Shown: in pieces, positions 9,500 through 20,515 of the stretch
How the letters are laid out: the number at the start of each line of letters is the position of its first letter
Position numbering within the stretch: position 1 is the first letter of the stretch
NCBI GenBank assembly: GCA_016081115.2
Contig: CM071936.1
Coordinates: 78,841,262-78,905,261, forward strand
Source of the DNA: Rehmannia glutinosa
Lineage: Eukaryota; Streptophyta; Magnoliopsida; Lamiales; Orobanchaceae
Reading direction: 5' to 3'
Length of the DNA: 64,000 nucleotides
Notes under the pieces: model-generated
Seen by the model: only the letters and a program-made list of their open reading frames with translations
Told to the model about the DNA's origin: nothing
Databases searched by the model: none
Program-made: the position numbers and the translations under genes

Positions 9500-10157
9500 T
9501 AGGGATGGCAATGGGGCGGGTCAAAACCCGCCCGCATTAAACCCGATCGGATGGGGGTCTAGCCGGACAAATGGGTCCCGGCGGGTCTCGGTCCAAGGTT
9601 ACAAAACCCGGTCCGGGCGGGTCCCGGTCCTATAGGACCCCCGGACCCCCCCCGCATGTTAATTTTTATTAAATTTTTAAATATATATTAAAATATTTTT
9701 GCATTATTTACTTTAAAATTTGAGTATTATATGTTTAAAAATATTAGTTAGAGTACTAATATAATATTATTTACTTTTAAAGTTTAATTTACTAATATAA
9801 TATCTTGTAATATTCTACTTTGAATATTTATTTTAAGTATTAGTTGAGTACTATGTAGTATAATAGTATTTATTTTTTAAAATAAATCTTAATAGTAGCC
9901 AATTCTAAAAAAATAGTTATAATAAGTTGCATAATTATATTTATTTATTTTTTAACCTATTGGCATTTGATTACTTTTGAAAAATTGGCCATAAATAGAA
10001 AAATATAAATTATTATAAATTAAAAATATATTTGGCGGATGTCAGACCTTCCGTGAGGTTTTTGAGGCGGGGCGGGTCTTGAGGCTGGCGGGTCCGGGTC
10101 TTACTTCTCCTTGGCGGGCGGGTCCGGGTTTGGCCAAACCCGCCGTTGCCATCCCTA
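9500..10157. mobile_element. hAT-type MITE with 8-bp target duplication
   Basis: The terminal inverted repeats TAGGGATGGCAA (9500-9511) and TTGCCATCCCTA (10146-10157) are perfect. The 8-bp GTCAATTG flanks it on both sides (9492-9499 and 10158-10165), the target-site size of hAT transposases. The 658-bp body has GC-rich GGGCGGG/CCCGCC ends and an AT-rich core without coding capacity. It interrupts the minus-strand Copia gag, so it is younger than that insertion. Confidence 0.93.
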
Positions 10158-10500
10158 GTCAATTGAATGTCTTAGAGCCATCACTTTCATTTCCAACTCA
10201 ACTTTGGGAGTGCTCTCAAGATTTTCATACACATTTCTTTTATGTGTATTCTTTGCCTATAGCGAGATAACTCATTTGTTATATCGTAAACCGTGCATCC
10301 GGTGATCTAATGAATCTCCATCATCATTTTCAAATTCACGAATTTTTTTGAATCGCAACTATAAACTTGCTTTCCTTTATCTACTCAACCTTCATAGTTT
10401 AGCTTTTCCCAAATTTTTTTGTTGTCATACAAGATTTGACTTTGTTAAACACGATTTTATCCAAAGTTTTGTACAGTATATCCGTTTCCACATTATCCAA

Positions 10501-11958
10501 TGTTGAGAAAAATTTATGTATAGATTTTGATGATACCATGTAAAACTTAGATTAGGAAGTTGACACCTCCAAGTCAAATGTAATTCAACTTGTAATACAT
10601 AGGGTTCTATGAGTGAGTCGAAGGTAGCAAGTTGAAGAATTGCAAGACTCGGCTGAAGATCGAAGAGAAGACTCAGCTGTGTGGCAGCTGAGTAAAGTGA
10701 AGTGAAGGTTCAGTCAAATGACAGAAAAGCTGTCTCAGTTAGCTGACTGACAACAAAGTCATTCCAAAATCACTGGAAACAATTGTCAAAGGGTATTCGT
10801 GACGTGACGAGGATCAAAGAAGCCGAAAGAGATCATTTGTCAAGCAAGTAAATGTTTTGTTGGAAATAGGCATGTGTCGGATTATCCAAACAATAATGGT
10901 ACATTTCTTTGAAAGAGTGCAAAAAGCAAGGAGCAAATGGGATGTGCTTGAGATTCTACAGAGCATTAAATTCAAGTGCACGATCTCCATCAATCTTTGC
11001 AAGACAAGACAAGCCAAGCCAACAACCTACGAAGTTTGAATAGTATGTCTATTTCTTCAACGGACATATTTTCAAACGTGCACTATAAAAGCCGAGGATT
11101 CATTTGAAAGAAGGTTACCAAGATTACAAGCACACAAGCATTCAAGCAAATAACCCGCAAAACAATATCTCTCAAGTATTCAAAGAGAATCCTCCCTAAA
11201 CTCGAAGGAAATCAATCCAACACATTTAGTGAAGGAAAGACGACTTCATCGAGTTGAAGAGGAAAAACTTGTTATCAAGAATAAGGGTCTACTCTCTAAG
11301 GTTGAAGGAGGTGTAGTAAGGTTCCGATCAAACCGAGAACTTTGAACTGTTGGAGGGCTAGTGATCAAGTCAAAGGTTTGAAGAAAAATGAAGTAGTAAG
11401 GGCGACCCGTCTTGTGAAGAAAGGCGAGTCCCGGGAGCAGCTAGCTTTGTGATCAAAGCCGACTCGGTTGTTACCATTTTGTAACCAAGTCAAGTTACAT
11501 TAGTGGATTCCTCCAGGGGTTGGAGAAGAGTGGATTAGAGAATTACCCCATCCTCGAACCACTTTAATTGCTTGTGTCATTTACTTTCAAAGACACTTAC
11601 TTTCTTACATTATACTTATATCTATTTGATTATTAAATTGCTAAAGTCTCGATGATAATAACCCCTGCTAAAACAAGTGTTGAAAAACATACTCAAAAAC
11701 TACGAGTGGAAGTCTTATGCTGTTAAAATCAAGTCAACTATTATTTTAACGTGCTGAAACAACTAAGTTATACTATCAACAGCTCAGTCGAGTCTATTAA
11801 GTGGGTAACTTTGTTGTGTAAGCCAACTTAGCTATCCATCAAAAACTTAGTTGACTTGAGTCAACTCAGAAATTTTTGAAAAGGAATAAAAACGAAAAGT
11901 TGGTAAAGTTTATCCAACCCCCCTTCTAAACTTCACTTATCACCCCTTGGGACCTACA
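10501..11958 (+). mobile_element. solo LTR of a SIRE-type Copia element with 5-bp target duplication
   Basis: The LTR starts TGTTGAGAAAAATTTATG and ends GGGACCTACA. TCCAA flanks it at 10496-10500 and 11959-11963. The flanks rejoin as ...CACATTATCCAAGTTATATC, which matches the uninterrupted gag sequence near 40745. No internal sequence remains, so it is a solo LTR left by recombination between two LTRs. A TATA-like CACTATAAAAG near 11080 would be its promoter. Confidence 0.9.
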
Positions 11959-12306
11959 TCCAAGTTATATCTCCTTCTATCCTCATTAGTCCATTCGCTC
12001 CTAGGTTTATCAGCCTCAGCAGCTCTTTTAGCACCACCTCTTGCTGCTCTTACAGTTGTACACACTTTAGTGATTCTAATGGGTCCATCTTCGATAACAA
12101 ATCACATTTCATCATGAAGTGCAGAGAGATATGCATGCATACGGATTTTCCAGTCATCAAATTCCTCAATGGTAAACATGGGAATACAAGATAGATTTAC
12201 TTCCATGATAATAAATTAGATAAAATGTTTAAAAACTCAAGTGTTGATGTTTTTGAAAAATGAGATCTAGTTTAGTAACCAGTGCGGAAGGTTTTTTGAA
12301 CCAACT

Positions 12307-12318
12307 GCCCTGATATCA
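12307..12318 (-). other. primer binding site of minus-strand SIRE element (tRNA-iMet type)
   Basis: On the minus strand the sequence next to the LTR reads TGATATCAGGGC. This is two mismatches from TGGTATCAGAGC, the complement of the 3' end of initiator Met tRNA. It sits two bases inside the LTR end at 12321. Confidence 0.7.
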
Positions 12319-12320
12319 CT

Positions 12321-13735
12321 TGTAGGTCCCAAGGGGTGCAGAGTAAAGTTTAGAACGGGGGTTGAATAAACTTTACCCAATTTTTTGATTATTTTAAAAT
12401 CAGAGTTTTCAAGAAAACAATTTAGCCTTCTAAGACAATTGTGTTATGCTTGACAAACTCAATGACTACGAGAGAGTTGTTGATATAGTAACTCAGATGA
12501 ATGAAGTTAACTTTTAGAAAATCAGTTTTCTTATTTTTACAGTGGAAGTCTTACACCCTTTTTAAGCTTGGTTTATCAACACGTGTACTTTTTGATTAGT
12601 TATTATCAAGATGGAAAGCAAATGAAGCAAGTAAATAAAATACAGAATTTAAATTGCATAAATTTAAAGAACACAAAATTTTATAGTGGTTCGAGGAAGG
12701 GGTAATTTCTCTACTCCATTCTTCTCCTACTCCAGGAGGAATCCATTAGTGCAACAGTAACTTCGTTACAAAAGTACAGTCTAAGATTGCATTGATCACA
12801 TAGCCAACTAATCTTCTGGGACTCAACTCTTCACAAGATAGCTACGTTAATACTTCAGCTCTTCAAATCTTCAGGGTTTGATCACACAACCCTCCTTCAG
12901 ATTTGAATCAGGTTCGACCTTGAACCTAACCATACTTCCTTCAATCCTTGGGAATATAGTCCCCCTTTGCTTTCACAAAATTTTTCCTCTTCAACGTGAT
13001 TAACAACTTAAATCTTTTCACGTAAAGATGTTGGATGAAGTGTCTTCCATTAGGCTTGAGGATTTTCAAATATAGCTTGAGAGAGAGTATTTGTAGTTCT
13101 GGCTCAAAAGTTTGCTTCTCAATTATGTGTCTTATTCTCTCTGAAAAATTCCTCAGCCTTTTATAGTAGGAGTTCAATTTTTGCCCGTTGAAGAGATAGA
13201 CAAAATTCAAACTCTTACTTAGTATTCGTTGGCTTGTCTTGTTTTTCCAGATTTGATATTGACCAAACCTTATTTATCTAATACTTGTAGGCCTCTGAAA
13301 AGATGTCATCATTCCCATTCGCGTATTCCTCTTGCACTCTTTCAGTAGGAATACTTTAATGTTGCAGGTATGTCTCCATTACCAAAACATGTAAGTTTTT
13401 GACTTTAGCACAACGGACTCTTTTCAGTTGTCTCTGAGTCCTTCAACTTCTCTACCCATTGGCTTGAGTCATCTCCATCATTCCTTGGTTGATCTTCTGA
13501 AAGACTTAGTTGATGCACTTGACTGAAGGTCTTCTGATCCACTCAACTGCGACTCAGCTGATTTTTCTATGCATCCTTAAACAAGTCTTCTACATACTCT
13601 ACTTAGCTGCTATTTGACTCAACTAATAATCTATCTATTATAAAGTAGAATTTACATACAAAATTGGGGTATGCCAACTTTCTAATACAAAGTTTTCTAA
13701 GCATCATCAAAATCTATATAATAAACTTCCTAACA
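12321..13735 (-). mobile_element. 5' LTR of minus-strand SIRE-type Copia element
   Basis: The LTR runs from TGTAGGTCCC to TTCCTAACA (1415 bp), with TG...CA ends. Its right end carries the ATCATCAAAATCTATA segment common to the family. It lies directly upstream, in the element's own sense, of the primer binding site and the gag pseudogene. Short open frames in it are not genes. Confidence 0.8.
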
Positions 13736-14200
13736 GATGGGTCAGTCTCACCATCATATAAACGATTTGGGGTACCTTGAATTTGGCTGGAAGAGGAGTA
13801 TCCATAATGTGCGGAGCAAATGGTGAAGTCCTTATGTTGGCAGCCTGGGCTGGCATTAAATAGGAGGTCATCTGGTGTCTCTTCCAACTCGTTCAAACAA
13901 CGTCTTAATCGGTGAATTTTGGAAGCCTTGTCATTTGGCGGATTAGGGTCTTGTGCTTGGTTATTCTGAGGTGGAATAACGGTTGTAGGAAATTAGATAC
14001 GAGATTGGACCAAACGAACATGTTTGGCTCTGAGTGGCTCCATCCCTAGGCGTCCGAAAACAGACTGGACTTGATGTACACGAGGCAGTGGTGGGGAACT
14101 TTCCTCTACTCTGCTCGCGCCTCCAGCATCTTCCAATAATCTTCTTTTCTCATGTCTAATGTCCCATCTACAGTTTGAGAAATAGCCTCTTGTTCCCCCT
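13736..14200 (-). pseudogene. Ty3/Gypsy gag fragment
   Basis: Translation of the minus strand gives SPFAPHIMDTPLPAKFKVPQ followed, in a neighbouring frame, by LYDGETDPSVRKFI. This is the typical N-terminal gag block of plant Ty3/Gypsy elements (a PLP..FK.P....YDG.TDP pattern). Upstream are Pro/Gln/Asn-rich words. It has stops and a frameshift and lacks the rest of the element. It is flanked on both sides by SIRE-type LTRs, so it is probably the older DNA into which they inserted. Confidence 0.6.
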
Positions 14201-15414
14201 TTTGGGAAATTTATGTAATAGATTTTGATGATACCATGTAAAATTTGGATTAGGAAGTTGGCACCCCAATTCTACTGCAAATCAACTTGTAATAGATAGA
14301 GTTCTATAAGCTGAGTGGAAGCAGCCAAGTTAAAGAATGCAGAAGTTGACTGGAGACCAAAATGAAGAATCCGCTGTGTGGAATCTGAGTGAAGTGAAGA
14401 CAAATCTCAGTCAAATGACAAAAAAGCTGTTTTAGTCAGCAGACTGACAGTTGAGTCACTCCAAGATAAGTGGATTTGACTGTCAAAGGGGTTATGCAGT
14501 AGAAAGAATCAAAGAAAGCTGAAGAGATCCGTTCTCAAAGTAAAGTCAATTGTTTGCTGAAAGTAGGCATGTGTTAGACTGCCAACCTCAAAGTTGTTTT
14601 GCTGAAAGAGTGCAAAAAGTAAGGAACCAATGAGATGTCCTGAAAACCTGTAGAGTTTAAGGAAAGGCTGCAGAGCATTAAATTCAAGGGTCAGTCTACA
14701 TCAAAGCTGCAAGACAAGACAAGCCAACGACCTCAAAGTGTAGTTTGGAAAATACATCTATCTCTTTAACAGATATATTTTTCAAACAGGCATTATAAAA
14801 GGCTGAGGAATACTCTAAGAGAAGGTCACTAGCAATAACGCAAACACAAGTTATTTGAGAAAGCAAGAGCAAAAATATCTCAAGCATTAAAATCCTCAAG
14901 TCTAAAACTCGAAAGAAATCAATTCAACACAGTCAGTGAAGGAAAGACAACTTCAATTTGTTGAAGAGGAAAATTTGTTTAAAAGAACAAGGGGTCTACA
15001 CTCTAAGGTTGAAGGAGGTGTAGTGAGGTTCCAGTTCGAATCAGAAGCTTTGGACTCGTTGGAGGGGTGTGTGTACAAATCCGAGAGTTTGTAAGAGCTA
15101 AAGTAGCAAGACAACTATTTTGTAAAGAAGTTGAGTCCCAGAAGCAAAGCCAGGTGTGTGATCAAGGCCAAGCTTAGACTGTCACCATTTTGTAACAAAG
15201 TCACAGTTACATTAGTGGATTCCTCTAGGGGTTGGAGAAGAGTGGATTAGAGGAATTACCTTATCCTCAAACCACTATAAAATTGCTTGTGTTATTTACA
15301 TTCAACACATTTACATTCCTGCATATCTATATTGCCGTTTGTTTAATTTGCTAAGTCAACTGATATTAACTAAGCTTAAAACAAGTGTTGAAAAACATAT
15401 TTCAAACAAGGGTG
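14201..15414 (+). mobile_element. plus-strand SIRE-type LTR, cut by the assembly gap
   Basis: It starts near TTTGGGAAATTTATGTAATAG and follows the plus-strand LTR consensus. Shared marks are the GATTTTGATGATACC start, AAGTTGGCACCCC, CATTATAAAAGG as TATA region, and CATTAGTGGATTCCTC. It breaks off at the N run after AAGGGTG, about 250-300 bp before the expected LTR end. Whether it is a 5', 3' or solo LTR is unknown. Confidence 0.75.
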
Positions 15415-15514
15415 NNNNNNNNNNNNNNNNNNNNNNNNNNNNNNNNNNNNNNNNNNNNNNNNNNNNNNNNNNNNNNNNNNNNNNNNNNNNNNNNNNNNNN
15501 NNNNNNNNNNNNNN
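15415..15514. other. assembly gap of exactly 100 N
   Basis: One hundred undetermined bases, the usual placeholder for a scaffold join of unknown size. Both flanking contigs end at the same place of the same LTR family but in opposite orientation. Open frames running through it are meaningless. Confidence 0.98.
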
Positions 15515-16731
15515 CGGAAGTCTTACACTCTTTTTGTTAAATAGTTTTACAACACTTGTTTTGATTAAGTTATTATCGTTGAGTAGCAAATGTCTATCGG
15601 AGAATATAAATATGCATAATTTAAAAATCTTGAAAGTAAATAGACACAATGCACGATTTATAGTGGTTCGAGTATGAGGTAATTCGTCTACTCTGTCTTC
15701 TCCAACTCCCGGGAGGTAATCCACAAATGAAACATCTGTTAGAAGATGGATACAATAGTCCAAGTAAGCCTTGATCACACATTTGGCTCTCTCCTGGGAC
15801 TTAGTTTATTCGCAAGACGATTTGTCTCTCCCACCGACTCAGCCCTAAAATCCTCGGGAATTGATCACAAAGCCCTCCAACGGATTTAAAGCTAGTGCTA
15901 ACTTGAACCTCACCGCACTTCTTTCACTTCTTGATGTCAGACCCTTTGTTCTTTAAAACAACCTTTTCTCTTCAACTTGTTGAAGCTTTTCTTCCTTCAC
16001 AAAGATGTGTTGGACATATACACTTTGAATGTAGGCTTTGAGGAATTAGAAACATATTGCTTGAGAGTGTTTTTGCTTGCTTTGCTTTATTCGATTTTAA
16101 CTTGTGTCATTCATACCCTCTCTCATATGTTCTTCATCCTTTTATAGTGACAAGTTTGAAAAAAGTGTTGATTGAAGAGATAGACATTTTAAACTTCAAC
16201 TCTTGATCGTTAAGCTTGCAAGTGCGGAAATGATGTTATTGACTCCAACCTTTAATTTAATGCCCCGCATGTTGCTGTTGTCAAATCGCGGTGTTTATGA
16301 ACATCTCATTGGTTCCGGCCCTCATGTACTCCTTGAAGACAGCTTTAAGGTTGCGATCTCATCCCTTTCCATTTTGGGTAACATCTTGACTTTTCATTCT
16401 AACGGACTTCTTGACTTTGATCAAGTCCTTTTGTCGCTTACCCTTTTATAAGTCTTCTCCAAACATCCTGAATGATCAAAATGTCTCATCTATTTGCTGA
16501 TACAACTTTTGGTACTTGATGAATCTCTTCTACGATGCTCGGCCGCAACTCACCGATTCTTGATTCTTCTTCTCCTTGGTCAATTTCTGCGATCTTCAAC
16601 TTGGTTGATTTGATACTCAACTTATAGATCCTATATATTACATAGTTGCATTGCAACAGAAAATAAGTGCCAACTTTCTAATCTAAGTTTTACATTCATC
16701 ATCAAAATCTATAAAATTAAATTTCCCAACA
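15515..16731 (-). mobile_element. 3' LTR of a minus-strand SIRE element, cut by the gap
   Basis: It starts at the gap with CGGAAGTCTTACAC and ends with AAATTTCCCAACA, that is TGTTGGGAAATTT on the minus strand. A purine-rich tract abuts the LTR start on the minus strand, which identifies it as a 3' LTR. About 230 bp of the other end are lost in the gap, judging by the related LTR at 33225-34670. Minor open frames inside are not genes. Confidence 0.8.
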
Positions 16732-16740
16732 ATTTCCCCC
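16732..16740 (-). other. polypurine tract
   Basis: On the minus strand the bases directly before the LTR read GGGGGAAAT. This is the polypurine tract that primes plus-strand DNA synthesis and marks the boundary of the 3' LTR. Confidence 0.7.
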
Positions 16741-18377
16741 GTTATGATGATGCCAAAACATAAAATTAAAATACAACATAAAAAGTGCTAAAATAGAATG
16801 AGTGTAAGAATGTATCATTTTATTGAATATCATTTCGCACTTTACATGTCTTCACGAGTATTTTTGTGTATTTACAAGAGTGTAAAATACAATAAAATTT
16901 TTGAGATGTCTTCATCTTCTAAACGCTTCTTCCTTCTTTTTCATCTTCTTCTCACTTTGGCGATCTTCATCATCCTTCCTTCTTCTCCTAACCTTTCCTT
17001 CCCTCTTTCTTCTTTCATAGTTTCCTTAGCTTCTCCTCTCTCTCATTCTTTCCTCATACTACTCTCGGGGCTTGCCTCACATTGTCTTCTTTATATTTGT
17101 GCAAGCTCTTCATTCGATGAGCAATCTCTCTATTCTCGAGTTCTCAAGCCCGTCAGTCATAAATCGATCCTTTTTGAGGATCTACGTATATAACATTTTT
17201 TTGTCTTCTTGGTGATAACCTCGCCTCTTCCACCGGACCTAGCGTCGCCGTTTCTTTACCTAGCATGGTCATCTCCTGGGAGTTTGACTGGCCGAGCCCT
17301 CGGAGTCTCACGACTCTTTGAAGATTGAATCTGGCCCTCGTGGCTAAATTGAACTCTAGACCTTTTTCCCAAAGACAAAATCCATGCATCTTTCAGATCT
17401 ATCTCCTCAAAGTATCCTTCAAACTTGAGAATTTCATACTCTTTAAGAGACCTTTCCATTAAGTCAATAGGTGAGTGGATTCTTCAGTTGATTCCTGGAG
17501 CTTTCCTGCTGGATGACCACCGAACTTGGCTTTCAGTGTCTCAATCCTGCCATGCTGTCTTTTCTCAAGCTCTTCTATTTCAGCTTTATTTTTCTTGAAT
17601 GCTAAGTCAGCGTTTTCCTCGCTAACAATTCTTGCGGCAGTTGAGAATGGAGAGAGCTGGTAGATGAGCCTATTTGACTTTTGAGGATAATTTTCATAAG
17701 GTTCTTTGCTATTTCTTCCTCTTATTACCTTCCCTCTTTTTGGCATCATCACAAAAGAGAGAGAGAGAGAAAGACGGAGTCTTTGGAGAAGAGAGTCAAC
17801 TTGTCATGAGTAATGGAGTGTGCTATCCTTTGCTCGAATAGGAGGGCATGCAACCGCTTCATATCTAACATTTTCCCTTGAGAGTGCTTTCCATATTTCG
17901 CATGTCCTTTTTGAATTGTAGCTTTAGCAACTTCATGTCACCATGTGACTCGTTCCATCCCGTCAATGTTGTCCCATTGTCTCTCCGAAATTGAGCTTGT
18001 TCACCACACCGGATCATAAGTTTGGAGAAAAGTGACCAAGTAGCAAACTTGCTCCCCTGCGAAGAGCTTTTTTGTATAGTCCATTTCTTGATCCTCAATA
18101 CAACTCTCTCGATATCTCCCGAAATCATAACATCATGGTTTATACATCCTTTGGTGGGATCAACAAATCCACGCGTTCCATAGCCTTCATTTTCTTTGCA
18201 CATAGCTCGAGGCTTTTCTAAAGTCAGTACCTCAGAGATGAATCCTCGGGAAGGAGGGATTCAAAATCAAAACCAAAAGGAACAACTCTCATGTCATCTC
18301 GGAGCCTGGAAATCAGTTGACTAATATCAACCTTATAGCGTGCAACTTCCTCCGTGAGTATCATCTTCCAAGGGACT
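16741..18377 (-). pseudogene. 3'-terminal internal region of a SIRE element (possible end of third ORF)
   Basis: On the minus strand this lies between the Gypsy insertion and the polypurine tract. No domain is recognised with certainty. Open segments include YKVDISQLISRLRDDMRVVP near the right edge, a helical stretch KNKAEIEELEKRQHGRIETLK (about 17530-17600) that looks like coiled coil, and a Lys/Arg/Glu-rich tail (about 16900-17040). Frames are broken many times. Position after pol and before the 3' LTR suggests the C-terminal part of the extra ORF that SIRE elements carry. This is inference, because no other copy in the window reaches this far. A short GAGAGA run lies at 17757-17774. Confidence 0.4.
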
Positions 18378-20340
18378 TGTCACGCCACTAACTTTACAAA
18401 AACTATAATAACCAAAATCCATTTCCGAGTCCGAAAGAACGGAGTATTCATATACTTAGTACAAGCTAAATTATATCTTAATATAATCATAAGAAAGGTC
18501 TATGAAATTCCTATAAGAGAACACTACAATTACAATAATTGCCCGCCAAAATACGCCATTTATAGATAGGGATGTGTCGCAAGACAACTAGCAAATTTCT
18601 CCTGTTATTGGCACTAGCTAGTCTGATACGGGAATGCTCTCAACTGATTCACCATCGCCCCGATTTATTCTCTGTAATATGTTTTAATAGAAAAATAACG
18701 TGAGGAAAAAGAAACCTCAAAGCGTGAGGTGCGGCGTGTGCATGTGTGGCTTTTTTAGAAAGTTTATTATTAAGAGAAGTTCAATTATTCTTTACAAGTA
18801 CCATCATTTTAATTTAGAAACAAATAATCACTCAATCAATCACTTAACGGAGGGACCGTTCATTAACGTAAGTGACCCCCGTTCTCCCTTATCGCTCCTT
18901 TATTGCGCTGGCGTAAGCACTTGCCCCTTATTACACCACACTATGGCATGACTCTCCCACCGGGCTCGCAAGCCCGTAGAAGTCATATTCCCGAATATAC
19001 CGATCCTATGACCCACTTCTACCATTGGAACACTCCGTCACTGCGGTGGGAATTGGTTGTGGATAGCGTAGAACCTTTTAAGACCATGCAGCCCTGCCTC
19101 GACCAAATTAGAACTCAGCCCTATCCACACACATTAGGGCCCATCACTTACCAATCAAGACATTTAAACTAGTATACAACAACAATTTATTTGGTTATGT
19201 AGATATAAAATTTAAATACAGTGAGACTATCAATTTGGATAAGTTAGTAAGTTTAGCTTGATTCTTATAAATCACGCTAAGTAATAGAATTTATTTTACA
19301 TTCAATTGAATCATTAATTAAGCAATGTCATGAAATTTGTTCTACATAAGCATTAAAGTCGTTTCAGTAATGAAAGGTGTACTTAAAATGCAATGAATAA
19401 ATCAAATAGTTTTATCCCCAACAAATAATATCCCTTTTAAATACATTTTGATGCAGAGCACAATTTAGAAGCAAATCATTTGAAGATAAATTTACTTTGT
19501 TGCACGAGACGCCAAATGGGCATTGTGTTAAATAGATAAAGCTCAAGACATGTTGAATGGAATGCTGTGACGCAGCAGTAGAGAACAGAGGACATAACCT
19601 TTGGTGAACGACACTGAAAATGGACATATATGGGCTATTGTTTTGATGATTCAAGAAAATATTGATTCAAAGGATTCACTGCAACAGTTGTCATATATCG
19701 CAAGATCATTCAATATATGAAAACAATGTAAATTTACTCAAGTTTTGGGGTTATAGAAAGCAAGAAAAAGGGTAAGAAGACCACTCACTTCCAAGCTTAA
19801 GTGTAATTTTTTGCAGCTTGACGCAACATGTTTCGGGTTAACTTCAGCATCGAATCTCTTCGTTTCCAAACAAATTTCAACATTAGAACTCCTGATTCTT
19901 CCTCGTTTTCTTTCTTCACTCATGTACTGTTTGTTTCCTTCTTTATTTCTATTTTTCCTTTCACTTAACTTCCAAATTTCAGGCTTAATGCTCTGTCACA
20001 AGATTTTGGTAACTTTGCCCATTGGTCGGTTATTTCGAAATATTGAGAAGCCCCCATTTCCTAATTTGCTATTACTCCACTCGTCCCTCTTATTAATTGA
20101 CGTGTCTAGCTTCTTCTTTCGCTTGCTGGCCTTCAAGTTGCATGGTGGAGAATTAAGCAGCTGGTGGCATGCTTTAGGTAGGTTTGCCATTATTTATCAT
20201 CTACTAAGTATATAATATATATATATATATATTTATGTTTTGACCCCTTTAGAAATTAGTTATATCAAATTAACTGAGGCTTAGACTTCGAACTTTAACA
20301 ATTTCAATAAACTAACAAACAAATTAGTTATATCAAATTA

Positions 20341-20383
<43 letters not shown>

Positions 20384-20500
20384 TCCACAATAAAATTTGG
20401 GATGACTCAAAACTTAAATATTATAGAAAAATACCACACAAAAGGAATCCATTTACAAAATTTGATATATTATTAATAGTCGAAATTTCGGGGTCCTACA
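18378..20500 (-). mobile_element. 3' LTR of the Gypsy element
   Basis: It starts TGTCACGCC and ends GGGGTCCTACA (2123 bp, TG...CA). It is closely similar to 24071-26036 over about 1.9 kb. Differences include indels at CTG/CAG sites and the length of the TA run. The open frames in it (for example 19811-20215) recur in the other LTR and are not genes. Confidence 0.8.
20342..20380. repeat. (AC)n(AT)n microsatellite in Gypsy LTR
   Basis: About six AC units run into about thirteen AT units. A shorter TA run lies at about 20208-20232, with a longer counterpart at 25944-25972 in the other LTR. Confidence 0.9.
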
Positions 20501-20514
20501 TCCTTCCCTCCTTA
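20501..20514 (-). other. polypurine tract of the Gypsy element
   Basis: On the minus strand the bases before the LTR read TAAGGAGGGAAGGA. This is a purine tract typical of Gypsy elements of the chromovirus type and abuts the LTR start TGTAGGACCCC. Confidence 0.65.
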
Positions 20515-20515
20515 A

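Larger units (their letters stand above)
9235..12206 (-). pseudogene. SIRE-type Copia gag pseudogene, split by a MITE and a solo LTR
   Basis: On the minus strand, gag begins at the ATG at 12206 (MEVN...), continues to 11964, resumes at 10495-10166 and again from 9491 to about 9235. It encodes the nucleocapsid precursor of a Ty1/Copia element. The segment ISNHALFLDLKAYEFELKIKEQDE followed by GLMAGESKSADS and IDKEEIALMV matches the gag of the other SIRE elements in this window. So does the basic NKFFKNYKRNKGESSRRHS tail. Reading frames are broken by stops and indels. The two interruptions are later insertions with intact target duplications. The 5' LTR of the same element is the minus-strand LTR at 12321-13735; pol is missing. 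Confidence 0.8.

Noticed and set aside
15339..15778. Two long opposite open frames across the N run
   Set aside because: They read through 100 undetermined bases and consist of LTR sequence.
19811..20215. 134-codon open frame, repeated at 25555-25944
   Set aside because: It lies inside the Gypsy LTR and is conserved only because the two LTRs are copies. It shows no domain features.
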